Assembly: GCA_905182995.1 (NCBI GenBank)
Contig: CAJJDP010000017.1
Location: 529,331-593,330 of the forward strand
Length of the DNA stretch: 64,000 bases
Reading direction: 5' to 3'
From: Paramecium octaurelia
Lineage: Eukaryota > Ciliophora > Oligohymenophorea > Peniculida > Parameciidae
Positions 48,530 through 59,889 of the stretch are shown in pieces. Every line of letters begins with the position of its first letter. The stretch's first letter is position 1. The notes beneath the pieces are model-generated. The model had not been told where the DNA came from and searched no databases. It saw only the letters and a program-made list of their open reading frames with translations. Made by a program: the position numbers and the translations under genes.

Positions 48530-49227
48530 TCATTATAACCCTTTTTCTGCCTATGACTTACTCCAAGCTTAAGCGATGGTTCGTTTCATATCGTCATCTC
48601 CATTCTAATACATCTCTTTCATCATATTCATTAATGATGCCTATGGATCTTATTTGTCTAATTTGGATGGGTCTGTATCAATCTGCATATTTATCATTAT
48701 TTACTAATTTCTCCTTAAAATTCAATTAATCCCAATTCTTTTGGTCCTTCTTAATTAAGCTAATCACAATTGAGTTGTTGGTTACTTTGATTGAACATTC
48801 CTTATCTTTAAGCTCATCAAATGTTTTCTTAATTGAAAATCTACAATAATTTCATCATTATTAACCTGTGATTAAGACCTTTAAAGCCTTTGACTTTTAC
48901 ATCAACAGTGGTCGATGTAAATTACGAACTTATATTTTCTTTAGGCAATTATCCAATTCCTTCCAAATTCAAAAACACTTTGACTTTATTCCCCTCTTGA
49001 TCCCAAGCATACTTTGTAATACCTTGATAGATGAGAGTGTCCTAGTCTTTCTATTGTTATTGTTGTTATTGTGGTTATTCAACTTTTTATGGTGTCAGTA
49101 TTTTAATGGAGTTCTCTAGATATTTGATTCTATTGTTTAAGTAATCAATATTGGATTTGCGTTTGAGGGTTGAAATAAATTATTATATTTCTGCTAAATC
49201 GTGTTAGAGCTCTTCTAATTCAGACAT
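48530..49227 (-). CDS. Calcyclin-binding protein / SIP-like (CS and SGS domains)
   Basis: The N-terminal helical region begins MSELEELQHDLAEI. The CS domain reads KYAWDQEGNKVKVFLNLEGIG through VDVKVKGFKGLNHRF, with the typical WDQ start. The SGS part at the end has NMMKEMYQNGDDDMKRTI then AQAWSKS. Two introns of about 22-25 nt are required. About 215 residues, the normal length. Family knowledge: CacyBP/SIP links a ubiquitin ligase (Siah/Skp1 complexes) to targets and binds S100/tubulin in animals. In ciliates an SGT1/CacyBP-type co-chaperone role is likely. Confidence 0.88.
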
Positions 49228-49383
49228 TAAATTTAATAATATATTATTGACATAATTTGTATAAGATACAAATTGTGTTTAAGAGTGCTAGAACAATCTA
49301 TTTTTATGATATATTTGAAATTTAAATTGTATTATAGCCTCATTCATTTAAACAATCGCATTCTGGATGTCTTTATGAAAAGT

Positions 49384-49761
49384 TCATTAAGCACTCTACT
49401 GATCTAAGGTTAACGGATTATAAGCATTCAGCTTAGAAATCAGCAACACATTATTCAACATTGCATCCTTAAAGGATGAGATTCCAATATGCTGTGTTGG
49501 GACAGTATTTAAGACCGCATTCATATCTAATAATTTCTATATTAAGTACAAGTCAATCAATTTCTTATTTTTGGATTCGTAAGCACAGTCATGATAGCAT
49601 GGGTCTGCTTCTCCGCATTTGTTCTTGCAGTTTAAGGCCTTTGAAGCACAGCCGAAGACTTCAGCAACACAAGCATTATATTCTTTTGGGCATTTCTCTT
49701 TAACACAAGCTTCATCAGCGATGACAGCAATAACAAGAAGAGCAATAAGGATTGATTTCAT
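49384..49761 (-). CDS. Small Cys-rich secreted protein
   Basis: Signal peptide MKSILIALLVIAVIAD. The mature N-terminal half has eight Cys (ACVKEKC, NACVAEVFGC, LNCKNKC, PCYHDC), enough for four disulphides. A non-Cys helical tail follows (DMNAVLNTVPTQHIGISS). About 125 residues, single exon. Upstream about 1.1 kb is empty up to the tRNA-Asn gene. Looks like a secreted or granule-stored structural or signalling peptide. Family not recognised. Confidence 0.75.
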
Positions 49762-50901
49762 TGATAATATTATATCGACAAATATCTAGGATTTAAATTC
49801 GCCTTATAAACTTACAAACTACCCCCTTAAAATCGAATTACGTAATGTAGCGATTACAATACTAATATTATTAAGATGTATCTTATAATTAATACTAGTT
49901 ATAATATTATAAACTATTCAAATTCTTATTAAAACTTTGATCAGAATGAGTAGAAGTGACGAGTTGGAGAATAGAAAATTTATAATAAATTTAAAACTTT
50001 TATTAAGAGAATAATATATCGTTTTCTTTACTAACTTAAATCATACTGTCATTTGTAAATGGACGAAGATTATTTTGATAATCAATCATACTAATGTTGT
50101 AGTGGTCTTATCTTTATTCTTAATATTTAATGATTTATTAATTTTTAGTATCAAGCATATACTTTGATATATTTTCATACTTCATTCGAAAATTCTTAGC
50201 ACCAAAATCATGACTTGATAAACTTGGAAAATAAGAATATTTTTTAATATTCCATTTATTTTATTAAATAATATTATACAGAATTTTATTTAAGTTGGGA
50301 GTATTAAGAGAAGCATCTTTATCCATATGAAGGTATTATATTAAAAATAAATACACAAAAAAATGAATCAAAAAATTTATATTTTCTCAAAATTACTAAA
50401 CCTTAAATTTTTATATGTGACGTATTAATTAAAAAGAATCTATCTACTCCAATTGTCAATAAAAATTCAACGATAGAGTGACTTGTATAATTCACTAATG
50501 ATGTTTATTTTTTGGAGTAAATTTACAATATTATTTCTATTTTAAGTTAAATGTAAATCCAAGCCAAAATAAATAATTCAGGTTAAATTGAGACTTTAAG
50601 AACAGAATGTTGGAATTATTCAAATTTCATACTACTAGCAACATTTTTAGGACTTATTAGCGATTTAACCAAATATATATAACATGTATCGAAAACATCT
50701 GATATGTATTATCAACATATTTTTTTTTTATCACTTATTAAACTCCAAATATGGTCTAAATAAATTCTCTATAGGGTTCTGTTAAAAATTTCAATGAGGA
50801 TAAATAATAAAGTATTTCAAATGATAAAGATAATAATTTTTATATAAACTCTTGCCTCACCTTCAATATTAATCCTATTCAACACTTAATCTTTCGAACA
50901 C
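49762..50901. other. AT-rich region without supported genes
   Basis: Only short, low-complexity frames on both strands. No repeat or RNA beyond the tRNA that follows. Confidence 0.5.
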
Positions 50902-50974
50902 GCTGATGTAGCTCAGTCGGCAGAGCGGTTGGCTGTTAACCAACAGGTCGAAGGTTCAAACCCTTCCATTAGCG
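50902..50974 (+). tRNA. tRNA-Asn (anticodon GTT)
   Basis: Acceptor GCTGATG pairs with CATTAGC, D-arm GCTCAGTCGGCAGAGC, anticodon loop CTGTTAA with GTT, and T-arm GAAGGTTCAAACCCTTC. 73 nt including discriminator G. No intron and no encoded CCA. A T-run immediately downstream is the RNA polymerase III terminator. Confidence 0.95.
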
Positions 50975-51391
50975 CTTTTTTATTTTTTCTCATCTTTATA
51001 AAGATAATTATAATTACATTAATATTTAGTGATTAAATATGCTTTTAATTTATAATTATCAAATTAACCTAATATAATTTCCATGCTGAATTATCACTAA
51101 TAGAGACTATTGTATTGAATACTCTACTTACATGTGATATATGGATTGGAACTTGTATTCAACGAAATGCATAATCATGGCGTAGATTTCGAACAAACTA
51201 AGAGTTTCGTATACTCTCAGGGTTTTTTACACTGATTATATGTCTGAATAGAATTGATATGATTAGTGTTTAATAGAGATTATACATTAAGTCGTTTAAT
51301 CATTTATATGGAATAAATTTTATATGATTTATCTTAAGAAATTGTTTCGTAATGATATTTTAATATAAATAACAAACCAATAAATTTATTG
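50975..51391. other. Intergenic region with a slightly GC-richer block
   Basis: A stretch near 51110-51230 is less AT-rich than its flanks, contains short inverted repeats (GTATT-G-AATAC) and ends in a T-run. No RNA family could be assigned. Confidence 0.35.
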
Positions 51392-53883
51392 ATGTCATCA
51401 TTAGCTTAATAATTTGAACTCTAACACCGGGATTCAATTTAAGAATCTTTGTTGAATGATTCATCCATAAATAATTAAGACGAATAATATTTGGAAAGCT
51501 CCCATAGCATTTCAAATGGAAAATAATTTTAGAATAAAGCCAAATTGGCTATGGAAGAAAGAGCAGAGAAGGAATAGCAACAATCACAATAATTTATTTT
51601 AGAGAAAATCCGCTAACTATACAATGACAGTTTAGAAGGTGTATCATAAAAATTAAGTACACTTAATAAGTTTATTATAGACATTTTGTATTAATTACCA
51701 ATTTTGAGACCAAAACAAATAATCTTATGGAAGTTATTTATCAACTTATTAACTTTGTTTGTTTTTTTTGAGGTACCAGTTTACATCGCATTTGGATAAG
51801 GTTTTTGGTAGGTAATGCAGTTTATGTATTTTAAGGAATTGCAAACAGATAAACAAGTGGCTGCATTGTATTATTCAATATCGCTTTTTCTTGTGATAGA
51901 TATGGGGTTGGATTTTATCACAGCTTATTATAAACATGGAGTTGTGATTACGGACAGTCGAAAAATAGCAATAAACTACCTCTATGGGAACTTCTTTTTT
52001 GATCTCTCAGCAGTAAGCTTTATTCAATATAACTAGTTAATAATATCAATTGCTAGATTATCTCTATTTACATCTAAATTTAGATTTATATTTTTAATGT
52101 TTTACTTTAAGTTACCTTCATTTTTAAGGTTTGATGATCAGTTAAATGAAATGGTTTTACTGTATAGAAGGACGAGAGTATTTTATGAGGTGGGTAAGAG
52201 AGTTATATTCATGTTTTTTGCATTTAATGTGTTCTTGTGCGTGTTCTATATTATTGGATTACACAGTGTGGAATCAAATTATAATTCGTGGTTAACAAAT
52301 CAAGGCAATTTTGGAATTATTTTAGATAGACCATTGCATGAAATATACTTTTTTGGATTCTACTTTTCTTTAGGAACAGTCTCAACCACTATGGGTTATG
52401 GTGATATAGTAAGATATTTTATTGAAATGATTAGTCTCCTATGAATATTATAGAGTGTTCTTGGTCTCTTTTGGGAGTTATGTTTGGACTCATTATCTTT
52501 GCAAACAATATCAACTCATTTTAAAAAATGATGGAAGAATACAATTTAAATGACCTTAAGCAATTTAAGTATAAGGTGAGCATCAATAAATTTATGGAAT
52601 AAAAATAAGTACCCTCTGATTTACAGGAAATAATTAGGTAATATCTCAATGAATATTGGCATCAACAGGGACTGAGAGATTAAGAACAGGAAATACTGGT
52701 TTTCCAAATGTTGGCTCCTGAATTAAAATAGGAATTAATGTATTAATCTTATGGGTAGTTTTTGTAAACTACTTTTTTTTCAAAATATTTCTCAAAGCCT
52801 TTTTTAAAAGATCTCTCAGAAAAAATATCCGAAGTTAATTATTCAACTGGAAATGTCATAATTGAAGCAGGTGATTCTAATGATGATTAAAGCTTTTATT
52901 TTATACAAAGTGGAACTGTAATTATCAAATGTGGTAATTCAGAGGTAGTCAAAAAGAAATTGCTAAAGGGAGACAGCTTTGGTGAATTTGCCTTTATGAC
53001 AGGTATTCAATTTACAATATCATATATAAGGATAAGCAAGAACAGCCACAGCCTATTCTTAAGAATACAGTTAACTGCATAAAATAACTAGAAGTGATTT
53101 CTTAGATGTCTTAAAACATTACCCAGATGATTATGAAATATTTTGTAAACTCAGAGATGAATTGATATTTTCTTAAAATTTCCAATCTCTTGGATAATTT
53201 TGTTGGACTTGTCATAGATTTGATCATTATGCATCAGCTTGCCCTTTTACTCATTACATTCCCGAGGTCTGGGACTTAGTTGATAATGCCACTATTTTGT
53301 ATTCAAATTAAGATAGAATCAAGATACAAAGATATGATAGAAAGCATTGGCCAACCAGAACCAATCAAAAGACTTTGGTCAATGGTTTGAATAAATCAAA
53401 AATCAAGAAATTTGCTAATGTTATGGTACATTCTAATATAAATTGAATTAGTTTAAAACCGTAAAAAACATCAGTATGCAAAGACTATCTCCTCTCAAAA
53501 AGTAGTCAAGTATTTTGTAAAGTGTTCAATCGTTTGGATTAGACTCTGATTAAAAAGTAGAATTCAATAAAACTGAATCAATATAGGATGATCCCTTTAA
53601 ATAATAGGAAGAACCTGATGTGTCTTAGATTCAATAGGTGGAATAGAAGGATGCTGAAAAGAACAATCTTTCATCACTATAGAACAAACTTAATCAGTAC
53701 AGAGATTAATAACAATATTAAATCCATCAGGGATTAGATTATTTTGATGAGCCTTAGAATTTCAAATATTATCAGAAGAAGTTCAATTATTCAAATTACA
53801 AAGTTTTCCAAGGATTTAAAGAATCTTAAATGAAAAAATAAATAAACATTAGAAAATCATTTATGCCAGGAACATATACTTGA
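51392..53883 (+). CDS. Cyclic-nucleotide-binding-domain K+ channel with CCHC knuckle
   Basis: A polar N-terminus is followed by six TM segments in the EAG/HCN/CNG layout. The pore carries the K+ filter STTMGYGDI (52382-52408) and is followed by an S6 (LLGVMFGLIIFANNI), a C-linker and a CNBD (SFYFIQSGTVIIKCG, KGDSFGEFAFMTG). S4 (ARLSLFTSKFRFIFLMFYFK) has few regularly spaced Arg, so voltage sensing may be weak. After the CNBD comes CWTCHRFDHYASAC (53201-53242), matching CX2CX4HX4C. Three introns of 26-28 nt. About 800 residues; the Gln-rich tail ends at TGA 53881. Probably ciliary or plasma-membrane K+ conductance controlling swimming, by analogy with known Paramecium channels. Confidence 0.9.
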
Positions 53884-53934
53884 TTACTTATTTATTTTAT
53901 TATTAAAAGTATAATAATTAAGTTAAAAAATTAG

Positions 53935-55359
53935 ATGGCAACTCTTCCTAAACAATTTAGAAATCTTTTAAAATAAATCGATTTATTTAGTATACCAGTC
54001 CCAGTTTTAACTGATGATGCTAAATCTAAGTATTCAAGTCCAAGTAGTGGGATTATTTCAATTTTTGCTTCAGTATTAAGTTTGGCTTACTTTGCATATG
54101 TCTTATCCGAGTGGGCTAGTGGAAACATTCTTCCTACCATCACAAGTAATTAATCGGCATAGGCTTATTCTGAGCAAGAATTGGAAGATAACTTCATTTA
54201 GTTCAAATTAGCAGATCCAGCCAATTCGGATCCTTTTCAAAGGAACAACAATATTATAACTCCTTTATTATTTGTTGTTGAAAACTATGAGATTGCTAGT
54301 CCTCCATTACCCTTATTCAGTGATGATGAAAATCCTTTCACAGTAGGATTAAATAAAGGGACTTTGGTTGTCAATAACTTAAATTAGGACCTTGATGATC
54401 AATCATTTAAACCATAAAGAAATTATTTGTTGATATTCATTCAATGCTTAGACCATTACTTAGAAGAGAATAGCAGTTGTGCAAGTTAAGAAGTGATTGA
54501 TTAATACATGAAAGAGTATCATGGATTTCTCTCAATCATGATGAAATTGGAGTAATATAACTATAGAGAAGATCAAATAGAATATATAACTAAGTAAGCA
54601 TATCAAGCACTCTCTCCAACCTATATTCAATACACTTAGATAGCAATTTAATAAAAAGCGATTAATCTTGATAATGGATTATTATTTTAAAATTAGGTTA
54701 CTTTTAAGTTAATCAATGATTTCTATTTAATTAATTAATCAGTCGATAATCAGTATTTATAAAATATAGTCTCATCATTTTCGAATTAAAATATTAAGTT
54801 AAATGCCATTATGGCTTATTAGATAAGGATTGATAATTTATAGATTTCAGATAGGATTATTATGCCCAAACTGAGTGCGGTTCTGGCTTATATAGGTTCT
54901 ATCGTGTAGGTGATATTTATGTTGAAGTACCTAGCAATCTTCATAAACAATCATAATTTAAAGGTAGAGATGCAAACTGAAATTCTGCAGATCTACTATC
55001 CAAATTTAAAAAACATAATTATCAAAAGAAACTATTTCGGCAAGATAATTCCAATCAATGATAACAATCAACAAGAAAACTACAACGAAACTTTTATTAA
55101 ACAATATGAAGAACATCTCGATATTGCATTCAAAAAACTACGGCTAATAAACATTATTTATGAACTATCCAGGATAGAACTTCTATTGGAAAAACATTTT
55201 GGTCTTGAGAATGTAAATGAATGCAATTAGATGGGATCTACTTTTTAAATGATTAGCAATGATAAAAAAAATGAATCTGCAAGAGTTTCTATGTTGTCGG
55301 CAGGAAATTCAGGTCCTCAACCTACAGATGATATCTTTAAACTATTTAATAAGTCTTGA
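53935..55359 (+). CDS. Two-TM protein of a ciliate-type transmembrane family
   Basis: A single exon of about 474 residues. The first TM (SSGIISIFASVLSLAYFAYVL) lies near residue 45, then comes a large, probably extracytosolic domain of mixed strand and helix (AYSEQELEDNFIQFKLADP, FVVENYEIASPPLPLFSDDE). A second TM (AVLAYIGSIVQVIFMLKYLAIF) precedes a helical cytosolic tail. This one-domain-between-two-TMs layout is seen in large ciliate families of putative surface or receptor proteins, but no function is assigned. No introns needed. Confidence 0.7.
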
Positions 55360-55415
55360 TTAGACCATCTATTCGTAATAATTAAGAAATATTAGTTATT
55401 TTATAATTTATTTAT

Positions 55416-56124
55416 ATGATCTCTATAATTTTCTTATTATTTGGCTTAATATAGGGCCAAGATGATAACGTTATAAATTATGCGGAAGAAGATAAACAAG
55501 ATAGAAAAGATCTTATGCAAGAATGGGAATTGATGATGCAGGACTTTATTCCAGATGATATGATTGCATTTGAATTGAAGCAAGGCAACATGGAAATATT
55601 GTTAGAAGGAATTCATCATCCAACAACTATAAGAGGAGCTTATTTTATCAGTATGACAACCAAGGAGAAAATTAATTTCTTGGTAAGAATCAAATTTAGT
55701 ATGTTAGATTAAAGATCCAAAAGGGAATATCATAAGTAGTAAAGCAGCTAAGAAGGAAGCCGTGTTTTCAGTCAACATTACTGAGCCTGGAGACTACCAA
55801 TTTTTGTTTGATAACGAAGGAGGCAGCAGTGACCAGATTGTAACATTTGCTCTCGATATTCACAATGCCACTTATGAACATATTAAACATCATGACTTAG
55901 ATCCGTTAATGAAGTAGATTCAGCATCTGTAAAATGGAATCAATGATATAATGTTCGAAACCAAATTTTCCTAATAGAGAAGAGAAAGTGGTTATGAATC
56001 AATGCAAACAACTCATTAAAGATTATTTTATTTTTCAATTTTTGAAACTGTAATCATTATTTTAGTGAGTGTATGGTAGGTGTATTATATCAAAAGTATT
56101 ATTGATAATCGTAGATTGATTTGA
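55416..56124 (+). CDS. p24/emp24 family cargo receptor
   Basis: Signal peptide (MISIIFLLFGLIQGQ), a GOLD domain (DDMIAFELKQGNMEILLEGI, then IKDPKGNIISSKAAKKEAVFSV and GDYQFLFDNEG), a coiled-coil stalk and one C-terminal TM (FSIFETVIIILVSVWQVYYI) with a short basic tail. One 25-nt intron (GTA...TAG). About 225 residues, normal for the family. Family knowledge: p24 proteins cycle between ER and Golgi in COPII/COPI vesicles and select GPI-anchored or other cargo. The tail lacks the classical KK retrieval pair and ends RRLI. Confidence 0.85.
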
Positions 56125-56403
56125 TTTATTGATAAATCTATATATTAATTAGTGTGGTAAATTGTTAATACTTATTTCAAATTTAAATTAAATTCTAAAT
56201 ATTGGTTAAGAATTGAAATATATTGTTTATAATTCTTGAATATTTTTAGAGCATCTTAGTATCTTTAAATCAATCAAAAAGGTGAATTCGAAAATTAAAA
56301 TACCTTAATTTTTTTATTATTTTTCAATTATATAAGTGATATATAAGATCTCCAAGAACATTTGTAGTTATAGTTAAATTGAAATAGGAAATATAAATAA
56401 TAT

Positions 56404-56868
56404 ATGACTTAACAGAAGTTGACGTTTTCTAGTTGTGAATCTTTTTGGAGATTTGTTTAATGCTAAAACGGTGAAAATTATGAGATAGAATTCCATAGAT
56501 TACCATTGTTTGAGCATATATGGATATTTTAGATATATCTTATTGCTATTTATGAGAATAGATCTAACCCTCAATATCAAAAAGATTGGTAGAAGAATTA
56601 AGAGATTATGACTTATAAGTATTCTCGTGAATAATAGGATATGTCTGAAACATGATGGAAATGGAATGATTTAATTTGAATGGCAATCAGGGTAACAGAA
56701 AGAAGGTCAATAGTTCTAGAGATTTTTGTAAAGGAGTACTATATAAATATGGATACGAAGTTCAAGTTATTTTGTTATTAAATTAGAAGGAATGCTTTAT
56801 ATACATGTAAGAATATTGATGATGATATATAAAAATCTTAGATTGGGATTCTAAGATGTCAGATATTA
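56404..56868 (+). CDS. Uncertain small gene upstream of Lon
   Basis: Starts MTQQKLTFSSCESFWRFVQ. A 19-nt intron candidate (GTATTC...ATAG) would join MTYK to ICLKHDGNGMIQFEW, and the frame then stays open to about 56868 and even into the Lon ORF. The FSSCESFW block faintly recalls eIF4E, but the rest does not convince me. It could be a small spliced gene, a relic, or part of a longer 5' exon region. The 3' end is not defined. Confidence 0.3.
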
Positions 56869-56902
56869 TAATTAGTATTATTTTAAATTATAAAAATCAA
56901 AT

Positions 56903-59876
56903 ATGCGCAGCTTGAGTAGATTCCTATTCCGTCGTCCTTAATTATGGGTGAATCGATTTGCCATCCCCTTACAAAGGAAATGTGTTTATGGGTTCAGCAA
57001 TGGTAACTTGTGATTGAATAACAATATATTAGGTGCCTAAAATAACTCTAACATTAAGTTGAAAACAATACCTCTTTAGAATTACTCTTGTGATCCTGAG
57101 GAGGTTGACTCTAAAATAGGGACAACTGATTTCTGTCTTTTTAGTTCAGTCCAGCCTATCTTTCCCAATAATCCAATGAATTGTTAAATAAAGATAGGGA
57201 ATCTAAAACGTATCACGAGGCCACTTCTTTACACTATCATTTCACCGGACAATGGGGAAATCTTTACAATCGGAATCGCTTTGAGTAAATCGGTTGAAAA
57301 GAGTTTAAATTCTGAACTCAAAGTATTGGAATAGAGAGATGCCAATGGGAATATCTTGATCAATGATCCGATGAACAATACATTTAATTTGGATATTATT
57401 TCAAAGTCTGTAAGTGATTTAAAATAATAAGATAGAAAAATTACAGATTCAAAATAACTAAAATAGAAATGACTCCAGATGGAATATTTGCCCAAGGAGT
57501 ACCTTACAAGGATCGACCTCTCACTTAAGCAGAATTACAGATTGATATAAAAAATGAAGTTAAACAGATAAGTTCTCTTGTATCTTAAATCAGAAAATTG
57601 GCTTAAATAGATAGGATAGAAGCATTTACAGAAGTCAAATACTCTCTTCTTGACTCAAGTGAAAAATTAACAGCCACTCAAATAGATGAAATTGTTTATT
57701 AGGTAGCTGCCGGACTTTCAAAATTATAAACAAATAATTTGAAATTGAATACATCTCAATTTGTGTAATAACTATTGGAGAGTTAAACATATATTGAAAG
57801 ATTATTTATTTTGAGAAAACAACTCGAAAACATGTAAGGAGTATTAGATTTAGTAAACAAACATTTCAAAGAATCAGATTCATCATTATTGAAATTGCAT
57901 CAATAAACCTTAGCCAAATTAGCAACTGAATATATCAGGTAGAATTATTTAAAGGATGCTCCTAATTCATAATCCTATGGAGGATCAGTTGGATCTCAAT
58001 CCCAAGTTGGAGAAAAAGTATGTAATTCCACTAATTTAGCAAAAGCAATCGGTGTTAGTGAAGAAATATTAAGATAAACTCTCTCTAATTACAGATGAAT
58101 CATCGAGAGAAAAAGTCAAAAGAGAAATTGAGCGATTCAGTCTTCTTGATAAACAAAGTTCAGAATTTCATAAAATTAATTCCTATTTAGATGAAGTGTT
58201 TAGTATTCCATTTTCTAAATTCACAGTAATATTGTATTTAAATATAATAGCCTGTTCAATGGGATATTTAATATGCAAAAGATGTCTTAAACAAAGAAAT
58301 TGAGGGATTAGAAAAAGTTAAGGAAAGAATAATCGAAATGATTTCAGTCAACAAATTAAAGAATTCAGGTTAAAAAGCTAAAGGATTTATTCTCCTTTTG
58401 AATGGTCCTCCAGGAACAGGTAAAACATCTATTGCAAAGAGTATTGCCAAAGCATTAAAAAGAACTTCAAGATTCATTTCTTGTGCAGGTGTGGCTGATC
58501 CAACATTCTTTAAAGGTCATAAAAGAACTTATGTTGATTCTATGCCAGGCGTATTTATAAGAGAATTAATAAAATCTAATACAATGAACCCTGTATTTAT
58601 TTTAGATGAATTGGATAAAGTTTCAAAACATCATGCTGGTGGTGCTGATCCATATTATACTCTATTGGAGATTCTGAATCCTGAAGAGAATCATAACTTT
58701 ACAGATCACTATATGGATATCAGTGTTGATTTTTCAAATGTGATATTCATATTAACATCTAATGACACACTCTAAATGCTAGAACCACTTAAAAATAGAT
58801 TAGAAACAATTGATATTTAAGCATACATCCAGGAGGAGAAATTACAAATAGCTAATAATTTTCTTGTAAACAAAAGTATAGAGAGTAATGGAATAAAACA
58901 ATAAATGATTAAATATGATAATGAAACTCTGATTAAAATAATCAAAGCCTGGTGTTATTAGGAAAGTGGAGTTAGAGAATTAAAAAGATGCTTGGAAAAG
59001 ATTGCCAGAAAACATGCAACCAATTTACTAACTGCTAATCCTAATCTATGTGATAAGGTTGATGAATTGAATTAAGTTGTATTTGATCCAACCATTTCAA
59101 GCTTAGATCTAACCAAGGATAAAAACTTAGAACTAATATCATAATATTTAGGACCTCCCATCTTTGATATTCAATTGGAATAGAGATCCATTAAAAAATT
59201 TCCACCTGGCTAAGTTAACATTCTGACTGTTGGCGGTATGATAGGACATGTTTTGACAGTTGAAAGTTGCTTTGATGAAAGTGAAATAGAAAAGAAAGGA
59301 TAAATTGTAGCATCTGGAAACATTAAATTAGTGCTATAAGAATCATTAAAGTTAGCCAAAATCAACGCATATAAATATCTTAACGAAGAATAAAAATAGC
59401 TATTATCAAAATCAGCTATTCATATGCATTTTACTGAAGGGGCTACTCCTAAAGATGGACCTTCTGCAGGCACTGCTATCACAACAGCCTTAATAAGTTT
59501 AGTTACTAATTTTACTGTTCCCAGCAACTTAGCTATGACTGGAGAAATCTCTTTAAATGGATAAGTCTGCAAAATTGGTATTTCTTTATTTCCATTCTTA
59601 GGTGGTATTTAATAAAAGCTTATCGCTGCCAAGACTCTTCATATTGTTGATATAATTTTGCCTTATGCAAATTTAGGAGATGCATTGAATCTGCCATCAT
59701 AATTATTAAAGGGACTAAATCTATACTTCGTAACAGACTACCAATAAATTTATGATTTGATTTTTGATCAATAGATAGGAAACGTTAATTATACATTAAA
59801 TACAATTAAGGATGGAATTTATGAAACAATTTAAAATGGATCAAAGGAGTAAATATAATAATCAATTAATTGTTGA
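56903..59876 (+). CDS. Mitochondrial Lon protease
   Basis: Basic presequence ([19 protein letters not shown]), then the substrate-binding N domain ([27 protein letters not shown]), coiled linker, AAA+ module with Walker [10 protein letters not shown] and Walker [10 protein letters not shown], and the peptidase domain with catalytic Ser in [10 protein letters not shown] and Lys in GGIQQKLIAAK. About 930 residues. Introns of about 22-30 nt are needed near 56986, 57410, 58018, 58226 and 59578. The one near 57410 seems to use a GTCTG donor. Family knowledge: ATP-dependent degradation of damaged matrix proteins. The stop lies 13 bp from that of the convergent WD40 gene. Confidence 0.95.
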
Positions 59877-59889
59877 ATATGTAACTGAA

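Noticed and set aside
51110..51230. C/D-box snoRNA
   Set aside because: C- and D-box-like words are imperfect and not suitably paired; not enough to call an RNA gene.
56404..56500. eIF4E gene
   Set aside because: Only the FSSCESFW block is similar; the cap-binding Trp pattern was not found downstream.
56654..56903. Lon starting upstream because the frame is open there
   Set aside because: The mitochondrial presequence begins at 56903 ([11 protein letters not shown]) and the upstream translation is unlike Lon.
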